Positions 9,979 through 20,601 of a DNA stretch of 64,000 nucleotides are shown in pieces. The DNA lies in assembly GCA_002205965.3 (NCBI GenBank), contig NADL03000610.1, positions 1 to 64,000 on the forward strand, given 5' to 3'. The notes below the pieces were generated by a model. That model was given only the letters and a program-made list of their open reading frames with translations, did not search any database and was not told where the DNA came from. The position numbers and the translations under genes were made by a program. The stretch's first letter is position 1; each line of letters begins with the position of its first letter. This stretch comes from Kappaphycus alvarezii. Lineage: Eukaryota > Rhodophyta > Florideophyceae > Gigartinales > Solieriaceae.

Positions 9979-10492
9979 TGTTGTATTTCACTTCACAGAC
10001 CTTACAGCTTTACAATTCACTGCATATACTGTACTGTAGATTCAAACCACTGGTAACCTTGCAGCCAGGGCTACTAGGCACTTTGCTGTCATTACACTTT
10101 CCTTACAGTTCTGAACACAGCGTTTGACCCCATTGGTACACTTGGAATAGTTACGGGCGAGTTGCACACTGGGATATTATATCATTGCTTTACCAATCAA
10201 AAGTCGCCTTGCTATCCCATGCCACCTGGACCAATGTACTTCTTACATCTTGTCAGAGTATGTCACTCTTGCCGACTACAATTCTGAAAGCGCTACTTAC
10301 GATACCGTCAGGGCTGTTTTACGGGAATACCTTTGAATTCGCTACTGTTAGACTGCATTTTCTTTAGTTTGTAGCTATCTTCAGTTCTATATAAACCCTG
10401 GTTTGGAGCGGCCGGCTTTACCCAGCCAGCCTCAACCAAAGTTTCAACCACAGTTCTACCTTGATCTGCTCGTGTGCGCTTAACACCCCACA
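9979..10492 (+). repeat. Element A 3' LTR
   Basis: 514 bp, starting tgttgtatttcacttcacag and ending taacaccccaca, collinear with 3501-4013. It is followed by the target duplication atcaa (10493-10497). Confidence 0.95.
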
Positions 10493-10930
10493 ATCAATAG
10501 GGTGTCAGTACATCATTTTTATTTTTATAGAAAACAGTCCCTGTCTGTTTTATCTCATTCATGGCAAAATTCCAGATGGGTGCATCATTTTTTTCACCTT
10601 TTATCCGTTCCAATAGCGCTTTACTTAAGTAAATTGTTGTTTTAATCCACTGCTTTCTGAGAAGCGAGAAAAAAACACTGCCGGTGACTGCAGGACAAAC
10701 ATGCTAACTTCTGCACTGTTTTCTCGTCTTTTTCTGACCAGACGCAGTCAAATTACGTGATCATTGCATATATGAGAGAACATGTTTCCTGCTTATCCAT
10801 TTTTCACATTTCGTGTTCTGGTGCTTGATGGATATTTGCGTTATGTTTTTCAAAATGAATTGGAATACATTTCTCGTCATTGGAGCGACGAGTGATGGTG
10901 AGCTCTCCTTTATTCGCGTGTCCAAGTCTT
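10493..10930. repeat. Segmental duplication copy 1, right arm
   Basis: Continues the duplication across element A. It matches about 33697-34115, with substitutions as well as indels, so it is visibly more diverged than the left arm. Similarity ends where this copy runs on through the copia remnant and the partner switches to unrelated sequence. Confidence 0.85.
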
Positions 10931-12240
10931 TCGTGCCAGAGTACCTCCCCCTTTGTCGCAGCAACTTGAGCAGCCCCAGTCCGAGTGCTTTCGAATTTAT
11001 GGCTCTTTCCTAATCTTAGTCGCCATTGACTGTGTAAATACCCAGCCGCAGCGTGCCTTGAAATGAAACGACGCCATCTTGTGGTGGCAACACATCGGTC
11101 ATTGACAAAAGTCACTTGGTTTTCAGTTCTGCAGAGGGCTGCACAGGAAAATAGGCATGTGTAGACCTGGTACAAACAATACGTCTTCGACTACATATCC
11201 ACGAGTCAGAGACTCGAACCCACTACTCAAGGTGACATCAGTCACAGCTGTCACTGTGTGGTGCACAAAAGATCGACCCGGCGCCTATTACGATTTCTCT
11301 TGGGAGGGTGAGATCTCTTGCACTGAACAGCAGGTTCTTTCTGTTGACCATGTCTTCTGATGCACCTGAGTCTTCTATTTGGACTGCCAGTTCGTCGTTC
11401 GGGTCCCGACTAACCAAAATCACCATGGAGCATGATTCGCGCTTCCAGCAGGTTCATTAATCCCTCTTCACTATGGCAGCTAAGGACCGCAGAAGTAACC
11501 TTTGAGCGCAGAACCTCGCTATTCTGCCTACCTTTCCGCACTTAAATCAGGTTTCGCTTTCCTTACCGGTACCTCTGATTTCCTGGACCTTGTGCGTTCA
11601 AAAGCCTTCGAAGTGACCCTCCCCCCAAAGATTTGTTTTGAACTTTTCTCGGTGTAGCCCTGCTCGTTGTATTCTTGCAGCAGGACAGCGGTCGCCCCTC
11701 TCCCATTTCAATCTCTCTGAAGATGCCTGCAGTGATGCGATGGCATGTCCGAACGGAGAGGCGCTCTTTAAACCAAAAGATGCGAGAAAAATTGTCACCT
11801 GCATGTCCTCGTCCACAGCTCCATTCATAGCTGAAGTCCATTGAACACTTGTTCAAAGTTCCGGACGTAGTCCTGCATTCGTTGGTCACTGTAATAGAAT
11901 TTCAAAAGTTGAGCCTGGAGTTATTACCCTGGCAACAAAATTAGTAACTGCATACCTCTTCTTGAGCTTTGACCTACATCTTATACGGGTTTTTTCTGAA
12001 GGCAAGACGAGGTTAACTGGTTTGTCTCCAAGACCGGACATTATCGTGGCCCTGGCTTTGGTGACGTCAAGTTTCACTTTGTCGTCGATCGGTCTCCTTC
12101 CGTCTCCAATGACATCATTCAAGGCGACATACAATATATTTTTTTCCTCAAGCGCTTCCTCGGTGCGAGCCTCCCACAAAATTGAATGATTAATCAGACC
12201 TCCCCTCAAAATTGAACACTCGTCTTCCAGTCCCCATACT
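10800..12240 (-). mobile_element. Ty1/copia retrotransposon remnant, antisense
   Basis: Read on the minus strand, copia domains occur in the proper order. First comes a Gag-like helical region (12209-11886, with KLDVTKARATIMSGLGDKPV and a WSKLKKRY-like block), then a low-quality zinc-knuckle zone and a protease with the motif DSGASEDMVNRKNLL (near 11370). Last is the Gag-pre-integrase motif LWHERLGHANKGELT (near 10930). Integrase, RT and LTRs are absent, so the element is truncated at its 3' side near 10.8 kb. Frames shift repeatedly. The right end of the segmental duplication lies inside it. Confidence 0.75.
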
Positions 12241-12790
12241 CGTCAAGATAATTCAATAAAAAAATGTAGGAGAATTTGAGACAGGGAAAGATAACTGCCA
12301 GTCACGGTGCGAATAGCAAAGGACCGGACGGAGGATGGAACAAGGGCATTTGGGCTCATAATCTGTTGGCGCAATTGATTCCTCTAGGCGAACTCACTTG
12401 TTACCATTTTACTCTTGCTGCCGTTGAAACGAGCATTAAATGTTCTCCCACTCTCGCATATATTACTTGTGTGTTCTAACTTCAGTGTAATCAGTCAGGG
12501 TAGCGCAATACTGTAAATGCACATTTCCTTAATTGAATGCGTACTACAAATCACGCAGTGATGTAGAAGTTGATCCGCAGCTATGGTCCTCTGCAAACCA
12601 TTACTCATGCAATGTCATTGACTCAGGACTGTATGACTCAGCCACAATGTAGGGTCCTAAACGCATGAACCTGGTCCTTGAGATTTCCATATGTCACACA
12701 TATGCGAAATGCTTGAAAATCAGTCATGAAAGCAATGAAGGTAGTGATCAATTACATTGACTCACGATATCAACTCGATTAGCACTCGAG
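12241..12790. other. No gene recognised
   Basis: Mixed-composition DNA between the copia remnant and the LINE tail. I see several copies of gactca-like words but no ORF with support, no LTR and no terminal repeat. Confidence 0.5.
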
Positions 12791-12793
12791 AGA

Positions 12794-13424
12794 ATGTCTC
12801 CACTTATGCAAGTACACGCATCGATGCATGTTAACACCTACAGCTGGCCATTCGGAGGACATACACGGTTGACTTCCGTCGAATATCTCAACCCTCAACA
12901 GCGACCGCCTCATTGGAAGGCATCACGCTTATTAATTGGGAATCGCCCTGTCCGGGAATGGACCTTCTCGCAAGACTTGCCCCGACCCTCCAACTCCCGC
13001 CACCGCCTCGACATGTACATCGATGAGTGACCAGTTCTCAGTGCCGCAGGGCTACGAAGTCACTGTCATCAGCCCCCACTCCGCTCCATACGCCCAACAG
13101 CGGATTAAAACGCCCCTCACTGCCCTTACTGAAAATGAGCGCGCGAAATCTCTTCGCTATGGCCACCTCTGCGCCGAACTGCGTATCGGCTTCCACCCGA
13201 TGCTTCAATATATACGGGTCTGCCGGTCCGGTGCCGAAAAAGGCCTTCCAGAATTGCTGAGTACATTGCTCTACGGAAAGGCAGTAGCCCTGCCTTCTAG
13301 CGGCGATCGTTTGTTCACGATTGTCAGCTCGCTCATACAACAACGAGCTTCTGTCGCCGATCAACCGACGACAACTCAACCGCTCCTGGCTCGGATAGAT
13401 TTTTCCACCTTTGAGGGCCGCTAG
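12794..13424 (+). pseudogene. RLE LINE C-terminal endonuclease fragment
   Basis: Overlapping plus-strand frames give SRHRLDMYIDE, then YEVTVISPHSAPYAQQRI, then NERAKSLRYGHLCAELRIGF and, one frame over, FNIYGSAGPVPKKAF. The order (Asp-Met/Ile before a hydrophobic-Val-Thr-Val strand, then Lys...Tyr...Cys...Gly-hydrophobic-Phe) matches the end of RLE LINE proteins and is collinear with DITVAH...SHYGEVC...IDIYDASGRKAF at 30.1-29.9 kb. The frame change sits between them. No RT is attached, so this is a 5'-truncated copy. It ends at a stop at 13422. Confidence 0.55.
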
Positions 13425-13499
13425 TCCCCCACTTTCCTGATTGGTAAAATCTGCTTCTTCTTCTTCTCCTTCTACTGTATAGGACTATATGTAAAGCGG

Positions 13500-13560
13500 G
13501 CCCGCGACGCAATTTTTTTTTTTCTTTTTTCTTTTTTTTTTCGTCATCGTCCTCCTCTGA
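13500..13560. repeat. Polypyrimidine low-complexity tract
   Basis: A T-rich stretch (long runs of t broken by c) followed by tcgtcatcgtcctcctc. It is a simple-sequence tract with no gene. Confidence 0.8.
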
Positions 13561-13599
13561 TTGAACATACTGTAGCACCTTCTTCTTCACACGAATTTG

Positions 13600-14140
13600 C
13601 TTATATACCTACCGTCCTTACTCATCCAATTTCTACTTTGATCAGCCCCAAACAAATACTACCTCTTCTTCTCAGTCCGTGCTTACCATTCTACGGTCTT
13701 CTCCAAATTAAGGTGTTTACCTAGATATTTTAATACTGTATACACCCCGCTAAATCGATCCTACGTCAATTTTTCTTCCCTTTTTGCTTATCTCCTCCCA
13801 ATTCATCTTTTGAGAAGGGGCGCAAATGCGCCACTGAAAAATCCTTTTTATGTTTATTTTATCAATTTCAAATCTATAGGATGCGCCTTCAGGAACCTGT
13901 TTTAAACCCCTTCACTCCAAATTTCAAACCCTCCAATCATACTAATCACTATTTGTCTAGCCCTACCCATTCCAGACACACTCGATAGCCTACCACTCAC
14001 CAATTTTCACCAAAATGAATATCTTTATGCCCTTCCAACGCTATTTTCAGAACTCGCCACCCTTTTCCCCTAAAAGTCATTACCCTACTCCCTTTCGGCC
14101 CTACTGACTGCCATAAATTTCTCCGCCGGCAAACCAGGAA
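13600..14140. other. No gene recognised
   Basis: AT-rich intergenic-like DNA. Short ORFs occur on the minus strand but lack domains or conservation elsewhere in the window. Confidence 0.5.
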
Positions 14141-14179
14141 GAAGGTGACCGAGTTATTTCGTTGTTTATTAATAGAGTA

Positions 14180-14350
14180 TAAGGCGGACAAGGAAAGTGA
14201 GGGACAGGACGAGGAGGTCGAGGATGAAGCTGGGGAGCCTTTTGAGGAAAGGGCGGCCCCTCGATCGATTTTCAAGAATGAGGAAAAGAATGAGGGCAAG
14301 AAGGAGGACGAGGAGGACGAGAAGGAGGATGAGGAGGATTGGTGGAGGAA
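14180..14350 (+). repeat. Purine-rich GAG/GAC low-complexity tract
   Basis: Repeated gaggag, gacgag and gaagga words. The open frame through it encodes a very acidic run (KEDEEDEKEDEEDWW), which is the expected product of simple sequence. I do not call it a gene. Confidence 0.7.
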
Positions 14351-14649
14351 GGAATGTAAAGTGTTGCAATGGGGGTGCTGGAGCTGGATAGTATGTACAA
14401 GGTGGTCCCAACGCTGGAACCAGATGGGGCATCTTTATTTGTTTAGATATCTTTCTGGAGTAATCAGAGAGTCGTGAGCCGTTCGCAGGTACGTTCGCAG
14501 GTATTTGCTGACACTGTTCGGCTGATACGGATATTTTCGATGATTTGTCTGGATCTAGTGACGGGAATTGAAGCTGCTAGAACTAGAATCGTTTCTGCGT
14601 CCATTCAGAATCTTTCAAATATCTTATATTGGGACTATCACGTCCACAG

Positions 14650-14970
14650 AAATTATTTCTATGAAATTTTTGATATTTAGTATTGTTTTGCCAATACTGT
14701 ATGGGTATCAAAAGTCTATATAAGCTGAGTAAAATGTTTCTTTAGAGCGAGGTCAAGCAAGTTGGGTGACCACTTGAAAGCCGTACTCGGGTAGGAACGA
14801 AGTTGAAAGTCAATTTGAGACCCAGCAAGCATCCTTGATACTTTTTGATAGTGACGGTAGGTGGTACAGACTTCTCCTTCTGAATTCACTTGTATACCCT
14901 TGATCCCTCATCCATATATGCCACTTTTTGATCCTGCAACTATACGACGGTAGAATATAATAGGGATGTC
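14650..14970 (+). repeat. Decayed partial LTR related to Ty3 family B
   Basis: Shares ordered blocks with the B LTR: agtctatataagctgagtaa (14711-14730), gaggtcaagcaagttgg and, further on, caactata.gacggtag. Divergence from B LTRs is far greater than among the four B LTRs, so this is an older insertion or a sister family. Only the right two thirds of the LTR are visible. Confidence 0.6.
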
Positions 14971-15176
14971 TTCCGTAGAAGATAGGGGCTGCTTCTCTCC
15001 GATTGGCGACGTGCGAGAGGATTTCAGTAGACATGGAGGGTTTATCGCAGACTTGTTAGTGTTGTGTACTGGAAGGAGTGGGGAGGACAAGTGAAACAAA
15101 AGAGAGAGGAGCCAGAAAAATTCAACCGAAAATACCCCTCAGAACAGGAGTGTTTGGGTGAAATGGGGTGGGCTAC

Positions 15177-15890
15177 TCAATTTTCCTGATAATGGAGGTT
15201 GAGTGAAAAGTCGAAAAGGTTGACCATATTACCGGCCCAGGCAGCGAGCAGGCACCCACAATCGCTCGGTTGCGTATGGTCCATCAAAGACAGGTCAACG
15301 TCCTCCTCCTTGGCCGTGATCACCAACTCTCGCGCCTTGACGTCTACCACTAGACGCCTTCGGCTTTGTTTGAAATTGACGGCTTCCAGAATGGAAGATT
15401 GCAGCTTCACATCACTAAGGGAAAGGTTTGGGTGTTTTACCTTTGGAAGATATATTCGATCTATCCATAGTTTTCCAGACAACCACAATCGACTCAAACA
15501 TGTATGCAGACACAGTAATTGGGAAGGAATTACGCTCCTAAAACGCTACTTCACTAGGTGACAAGCGTGGGGTGTTCAGTACCACAGGAATGGGGACCTG
15601 TTTATTTGTGAAGGGTAACCTTGACGAATACCATTGAAAAGCAACGCCCACCTTCTTGCGCGCCATTCCCGGCTCGTCCAACGTGCTCCGGGGGCGACAG
15701 ATGGCGGTACTGTTGGCAAGGGTATCGAAGAGATCAGGGCAGCGAGAGCGCACAAGTTGTGGCGTATTGATCTACACGGGAAACCCGCTAGACCGATGGA
15801 AGTGGCCGCGCCCGCACTCGACGACGTGTCGAACGGGGCGGCGCCGAAAGCGGCGAAATGTGGAAGCCCTGCAGTTGTTCGGTTGAGTGA
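15177..15890 (-). pseudogene. Unknown protein family X, copy 1, split by LINE 3' end
   Basis: Minus-strand frames give VRHVVECGRGHFHRSSGFP, SRCPDLFDTLANSTAICRP, ARKKVGVAFQWYSSRLPF and NTPRLSPS. After a 130-bp LINE 3'-end insertion (15421-15550) they continue with DVKLQSSILEAVNFKQSRRR, ELVITAKEEDVDLSLMDHTQ and SDCGCLLAAWAGNMVNLF, to a stop near 15180. Removing the insertion and one copy of its target duplication joins the two halves in frame. An inverted copy at 37190-37840 keeps the same peptide order. I do not recognise a domain. It may be a host gene family or part of an unrecognised element. Confidence 0.5.
15421..15550 (-). mobile_element. RLE LINE 3' end, 5'-truncated insertion U1
   Basis: About 130 bp. 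In plus coordinates it opens gaaaggtttgggtgttttac and closes cgctcctaaaacgctact; the LINE sense is minus. It is flanked by tcactaagg (15412-15420) and tcactagg (15551-15558), an 8-bp target duplication with one indel. Confidence 0.8.
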
Positions 15891-16296
15891 TGAGAGGGGA
15901 GAGTGTAAAGAAGGAGAAGGAGTGTGTTTGGGTTAGTTTACTGCGAGAGGAACACAGGGTGAGGAGGGAACAGGTAGTGCCCATATTACGGAATAATGAA
16001 AAATCTTTAGAAGTTCTAGGCACGAAAGTGGTCTAGGTATTGGGTTCTAGCACAAAGCGTACAGTGCATTTCTACATATGTTAATTACCTATTGGATTCA
16101 TGCTATCGGCTTATTAAAAATAGACCTTCGAGTCACCACATCCATCAAGATTCTAACATGTTGCCGCTACAGCCATCGACTCACAGAACAACTGCACATG
16201 AGACATCTTTAGACTTACCTGCTTCATCAACCAGACTAAAGCTTCGTTTTCCATCCTTATCTGGTACTCCAGTCCAGCGCAAATTATATTCACTCC

Positions 16297-16708
16297 CTAG
16301 CCACTGAAACAGGATAGAGAGCGGTACTTCACCAGGGTTTGCGACAAGTCTTCAATTTCGTTTTCAATATCAGTCTTGTTGTACTTGCGACCTAATTTCC
16401 GAACTTCTTCGTAATAGTCATCCTCTTCATTCATATCATACCTATCCGCATACGACACCGACTCAGAAAGGTTGCAATCACGTACAATTTCTCGATTTTG
16501 TGAGTAGGGATTTCCTCCGAAACTTTTTTTTGGAGTCTTCGCGTGAACTATTTCCGAAGGCAAAAAGCCCCACCATGAGGAGCTTTTTCCATTCTTTCAC
16601 AACTATTATCCAGAGTAACCAGAACATGGCATTTCTCGCTTCGATATACACAACGCGCTCTCGTACCTTGTCTTCCTCCTCGATTTTATCCCTCTTTTTA
16701 ATACCTTC
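16297..16708 (-). pseudogene. Host membrane-protein gene, 3' part, cut off by element B1
   Basis: Minus-strand coding that continues the frame from 24159, beyond the retrotransposon. At the junction DIEEG is followed by IKKRDKIEEEDKVRERVVY, in frame once B1 and one copy of its 5-bp duplication are removed. A hydrophobic helix follows (NAMFWLLWIIVVKEWKKLLM). After a run of eight A (near 16535) the frame shifts by one into an acidic tail with RYDMNEEDDYYEEVRKLGRK and a stop at 16297. The homopolymer shift is probably a sequencing error. The protein is not recognised. It appears to be a multi-pass membrane protein with a charged cytoplasmic tail. Confidence 0.6.
16704..16708. repeat. Target-site duplication of element B1, left
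   Basis: ccttc precedes the LTR and recurs at 24159-24163. Confidence 0.93.
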
Positions 16709-16935
16709 TGATGTGCGCAAATTCGCACACGAAAAAATTTTAGATGAGGACCATAATTGTATACAGTATTGGAACTGGGAAGATATTTTTACAGTTTTTG
16801 AATTTGCAAGATATTTTTAATTTGGGTGAGTGTGGCAAATTCATCGGTTGATTTTTTATTTTAGGACACGCTGTCATAGTGGATGTCAGTACAGTTCTAG
16901 GTTGTGGGTGATACTACGAGTGACTCTGAAAGGTC

Positions 16936-16943
16936 TATATAAT
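16936..16943 (+). promoter_or_regulatory. First TATA-like box in B LTR
   Basis: TATATAAT in aaggtctatataatggcc. A second box lies 180 bp downstream, so the LTR may have two start regions. Confidence 0.4.
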
Positions 16944-17114
16944 GGCCACATCAATTCCCACCCCTGGCCGATGGGTGGCTGGCATGGGTATGGCACCTAG
17001 ATATTTACCTTGAGGAAATATCTTCTAATGGTCTCTCTGGTTCACACGATTCCCGTGAATGCGTTTTATGGTATTTAGTATGTTTGATTGAGACTTTAGG
17101 ATTAGCCGAAAGTC

Positions 17115-17122
17115 TATATAAG
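17115..17122 (+). promoter_or_regulatory. Second TATA-like box in B LTR
   Basis: TATATAAG in agtctatataagctgag. This block is conserved in the decayed LTRs at 14.7 kb and 36.3 kb, which suggests it is the functional core promoter. Confidence 0.55.
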
Positions 17123-17430
17123 CTGAGTAAAGTGCTTCCTCCTTGAGAGGTCAAGCAAGTTGGCAGACAACTTCAGGTCAAGCTCCGAGTAGTAGGAAGT
17201 TGAGAGTCAACTTCAGACCCTAGAAAACTTTTTCCTAAGCTGGTCGCAGAGCATCAGTGGTAGACCCTGCCCCTTTTATACTTGCTTGTAGCCCTCTCAA
17301 CTCTCTCCCATATACACTCCTTTTTATTTGTTCAACTATACCACGGTAGCACTTTTGTCGCTCGCAACACCTCCGTCTTGGGGTAGTTGGTTCTAAGTAT
17401 CTCTTCTCCCGACGATTTACCCCTATCATT

Positions 17431-17448
17431 TGGTACTCTTGTGGAGGG
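17431..17448 (+). other. Element B1 primer binding site
   Basis: Two bases after the LTR the sequence reads tggtactcttgtggaggg. TGG fits a tRNA CCA end, but I cannot assign the tRNA. The same site follows the B2 LTR at 39805. Confidence 0.55.
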
Positions 17449-17517
17449 GGTTGCACCCGAGGTATTCGAGTTGAGCAGTCTTAGGGAACCATTCGAGGGG
17501 ATTTCTTTTCTGTAATC

Positions 17518-18474
17518 ATGGATCTCAACGCTGCTCGTATAACGTTCACAGGGGGCAAGAATGAAGACGTTGAGGAGTTTCTCTATACATATGTCAACGT
17601 TGTGATGCGTGAGAAGAGCGATGAAGAGAAGGCCGAAAGTATCTTCGCCTATCTTCATGGTGACGCAAAGCACAAATATAAGGCCAAGTTTATCAACGGG
17701 TGGTCTCTTAACGGGAATGGGCGTAACTTCGGTGAGGTATGTGAGTGGCTTGTGAAAGAATATGCTAAGGAGGTAGAACCAGATGAGATGATTCGTACCG
17801 CCATAGAGGCCCGGCTCAACTTCGACGATTTGTTAAGCTCATTGGTATACTTGTGTGATCTCTATGAAAAGGCTGGGTTCAACGCCCAAGCCAAGTACGG
17901 AATGCTGCGTAAGGCGGCGATGGGGGATAAGCGGCTCTCCGATTTCCTCCTCATCAAGGGCCCTCACACTTTTAATGAACTGAAGGGTACCATAGTAGAA
18001 TTTGTCAAAAATTCGGAGACGTTTCAGTCACTGAGTGAGGTACCGAGGGAAACCCGCACATCGGTGTCTATCGTACATCCTGAAAAGAATTATCAAAGGC
18101 CAGCGACTAGCGCAGCAGCATTGGAATCAGTCAGGAGCGATGTCAAAAACTTGGAAGAAAGGTTGGAAACCCGATTCGATAATCGACTTGACATGATAAC
18201 CTCGCAGTTGGAAAGCCTTACTCTTACCATTAAGAAGAACCAGTCTGGGGCCCCCAAGGCCGCAGAAGTCTGTTCCTACTGTCACAAGCCTGGACACTTT
18301 GCAAATAGGTGTCCTGATAATCCACATAGAAACACTCGTTGTGGAAAGTGCGGTCGATATGGGCATCATGAAAGTAACTGCTGGTCTAAAGACAACAGAA
18401 AGCAAATTTATCGGACGCAAGGAGAGTCAGGACCAGAGATGAAAATCTTACAAAACAGAAGGATCAAAGGTTGA
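17518..18474 (+). CDS. gag: Element B1 Gag with two CCHC knuckles
   Basis: 318 codons, starting MDLNAARITFTGG. Residues 1-200 are a Ty3-type capsid region (EEFLYTYVNVVM, LHGDAKHKYKAKF). Residues around 205-245 form a coiled-coil-like Glu/Arg segment (LEERLETRFDNRLDMI). There are two zinc knuckles, CSYCHKPGHFANRC (18271-18312) and CGKCGRYGHHESNC (18340-18381), for RNA binding. The ORF is intact and nearly identical to B2, with a few substitutions around residues 175-185. The last ~15 residues differ from B2 because of a one-base indel. Confidence 0.95.
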   Translation: MDLNAARITFTGGKNEDVEEFLYTYVNVVMREKSDEEKAESIFAYLHGDAKHKYKAKFINGWSLNGNGRNFGEVCEWLVKEYAKEVEPDEMIRTAIEARLNFDDLLSSLVYLCDLYEKAGFNAQAKYGMLRKAAMGDKRLSDFLLIKGPHTFNELKGTIVEFVKNSETFQSLSEVPRETRTSVSIVHPEKNYQRPATSAAALESVRSDVKNLEERLETRFDNRLDMITSQLESLTLTIKKNQSGAPKAAEVCSYCHKPGHFANRCPDNPHRNTRCGKCGRYGHHESNCWSKDNRKQIYRTQGESGPEMKILQNRRIKG

Positions 18475-18889
18475 CGGATGCCGGTAACGTATCCATCGCT
18501 GAAGAAATCAGTCAAGTCAATGTGACAAAAAGGGATGGGGAAGGGAACATTTTATCGAAAAACCTAGGCTAGATTATGGAATGCTGGAGCATATCCCAGC
18601 ACCTGTACCTCCTCGAACCAAGAGGCTGATCAAGTTGTTCCAGGAGTGGGACACTCGGCCAAGAGAAAAAGAGTAAGAAATTTAAGTATCCCGAAGGACG
18701 TACTAGAATATGTGAAGAAGTACAATTTGGTGGCTGAGCTTGCATCAGCCCCAACTGGGATAACGTTTGGTCAACTTTTGAGGGGCGACGCAGAGCGAGG
18801 AAAGAACTCAAAAAAATTATCAGGTCTAATAAGTCCGCTAAGGGTAAGAAACTGTTTCTTCAATCGGCCTCGACAGCACCAAGACGTCT

Positions 18890-19376
18890 TAAACTAGTAC
18901 CAGTCAAAGTATTGGGAATGCAAACCCAAGCTCTTTTCGATTCGGGCGCTGTTCCAAACCTTATTCAGAAACTTTGGTGACAGATCTAGGTCTGAAATTA
19001 TTCCAACTACTCGAAGAATAACTGTGGCGGATGGAACCGTCTCAAAATGCATGGGCACTGTTGACAAGGTTTCCGTGTTCTTTGGGGACTCTAAAGTTGA
19101 TGTAGACTTTCTGTCATGCCGGATCTCCCTTTCGATGCAATCATTGGCTGCCCTACCATGGAAAGACTAGGGACCTGCATTGACTTGGGCAACCAAATCG
19201 TTTCAGTTAATGTTGACGGCAGAAACGTGAAGATGCCCCTGGATTTCGACAAAAGCACACATCCGGAAGATCTAAGAGAGCGGACAGTGAAGATTTCACT
19301 TCTAGCTATGACAGCGAAGATTCCGAACCAACTAACACTTTCGGAAGTGAGAAAGGGTACGCTCGGGGGACAATGA
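18890..19376 (+). pseudogene. pol: Element B1 aspartic protease
   Basis: PVKVLGMQTQALFDSGA gives the catalytic Asp-Ser-Gly-Ala (Asp codon 18939-18941). The frame then ends in a stop within 12 codons, and the protease continues one frame over with TLVTDLGL, RITVADGTVSKCMGTVDKV and the second motif MPDLPFDAIIGCPTMERLG. The slip is at attca, where att-tca would keep the frame. B2 has the same slip. The region between Gag and protease (18475-18890) is also shifted. Confidence 0.85.
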
Positions 19377-19712
19377 ACATGACATGGGACGATTATGATT
19401 CTGGGTTTGAAACAGATGAAGAATGGAATTCTAGGGTAGGTTTGACACCTGAATGTGTTTCTTTTTGCGATAATATCGAATCAAAGGACGGAATTCGGGC
19501 ATGAAAGAAGATTACAATTGCACGGAAAACAAGGAATATATCGAATTCCATATCTGAAGATGTGAGCACGCCGGAAGAGGTCCTTCAAAATTTGGAGGGT
19601 GAGGATCAAGAAAAGGACCAGCGCCAAATTGGAGAAATTCAAGAAAAAGTACAGCACCTTCCAGCCCCCGCCTCAATGATAATATCCGACATGTTAACAT
19701 CTTCCGAAGTAA

Positions 19713-20601
19713 TTGCATGGAGTTTCAGATTTAAGACAAGCAAGTGTACCGGTCACTCACTCATTTGAACTTACCGATACTCAACCAATTTACCACAGGC
19801 CTAGACGTCAACCGCCAAAATATGACCAATTTATCTCAGAGAATGTTACAAGTATGCTGGAAAATGATATCATTCGGCCAGTTTCATCCCCATGGTCATT
19901 TCCAGTTGTGGTCGCACCAAAGAAGGATAAAGCTGCGTTTTTGCGTCGATTACCGACAACTGAACCAGAGAATGATACCCGATCGATTTCCGATTCCGAA
20001 TATGGAGGAAATCCTCGAGGACTTGAAGGACGGGAGATACTTCACCTCAATTGATCTTTACACTGGTTATTGGCAGATTCCATTGGATGAAAAATGCAAG
20101 GAAAAAACAACTTTTACCAGCAAAGCCGGTACATTCAGGTTCGAAGTGATGCCTTTTGGTCTCATGAATGCCCCAGCTACATTCCAAAGAATGATGAACG
20201 AGGTTTTGAAAGGACTTCCATTTGCAAGAGTTTATATCGATGATGTAGTGATATTCTCAAAAACCTTGGATCAGCACATATCGCATGTCAAGACTGTGGT
20301 GGAGAAAATAGCTGCGTACAGCCTGAAAATTAAGTTAAGCAAATGCTTCTTTGCGAAAACGTCTATCCAATTACTCGGTCATATCGTCGATCAAGAGGGA
20401 ATTAAAGTGGATCCAGAGAAAACGAAAAAAATCAAGTTGGCACCAAGGCCCGCTTCAAAGACGGAGGTTCGAAGCTTCTTAGGACTGGCCTCATATTACA
20501 GGAGATTTATCAAAGATTTCGCCAAGACTGCAGCACCGTTACATGCCAGCACACACAACAAAGAAATTTTTATGGAACAAGGAAATGCAAACCGCATTTG
20601 A
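19713..20601 (+). pseudogene. pol: Element B1 reverse transcriptase
   Basis: Two frames join near 19925. The first has HSFELTDTQPIYHRPRRQPP and FISENVTSMLENDIIRPVSS, the finger region. The second has FCVDYRQLNQRMIPDRFPIP, the motif A block YFTSIDLYTGYWQIPL, PFGLMNAPATFQRMMN (motif B) and VYIDDVVIF with YIDD at 20233-20244. Connection LGHIVDQEGIKVDP and FLGLASYYRRFIKDF follow. All catalytic Asp residues are present. Confidence 0.92.

Larger units (their letters stand above)
3501..10492 (+). mobile_element. Ty3/gypsy chromodomain retrotransposon 'A', complete with LTRs
   Basis: A full-length LTR retrotransposon of about 7.0 kb. It has 5' and 3' LTRs of about 513 bp that start tgttg and end caca, and a 5-bp target duplication. 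The order is leader with a zinc-finger ORF, Gag with a CCHC knuckle, aspartic protease, reverse transcriptase (YLDD), RNase H, integrase and a C-terminal chromodomain. RT before integrase defines Ty3/gypsy (Metaviridae) and the chromodomain places it with chromoviruses, which use the domain to steer integration to marked chromatin. Coding regions are interrupted by many one-base frameshifts, so as written it is not functional. The LTRs differ mainly by indels. Confidence 0.95.
16709..17428 (+). repeat. Element B1 5' LTR
   Basis: 720 bp from tgatgtgcgcaaattcgcac to acgatttacccctatca. An internal inverted pair, gtgcgcaaattcgcac, sits at its start. It is nearly identical to the other three B LTRs. 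Confidence 0.95.

Noticed and set aside
11150-11245. B-box-like ggttcgagtctc on the minus strand
   Set aside because: Falls within the copia remnant between protease and pre-integrase; no A box or stems.
14145-14477. 110-codon acidic ORF
   Set aside because: Product of a GAG/GAC simple repeat; no second copy and no domain.
15421-15550. The ~130-bp dispersed repeat as a MITE
   Set aside because: No terminal inverted repeats; one end is fixed and the other varies, and it joins the LINE ORF end at 46.8 and 27.5 kb, so it is a LINE 3' end.
17235-17456. 73-codon minus-strand frame inside the B LTR (also at 39609-39830)
   Set aside because: Repeated only because the LTR repeats; antisense to the LTR and leader with no domain.
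18127-18420. 97-codon minus-strand frame opposite the Gag zinc knuckles
   Set aside because: Antisense shadow of an intact Gag ORF with clear CCHC motifs.
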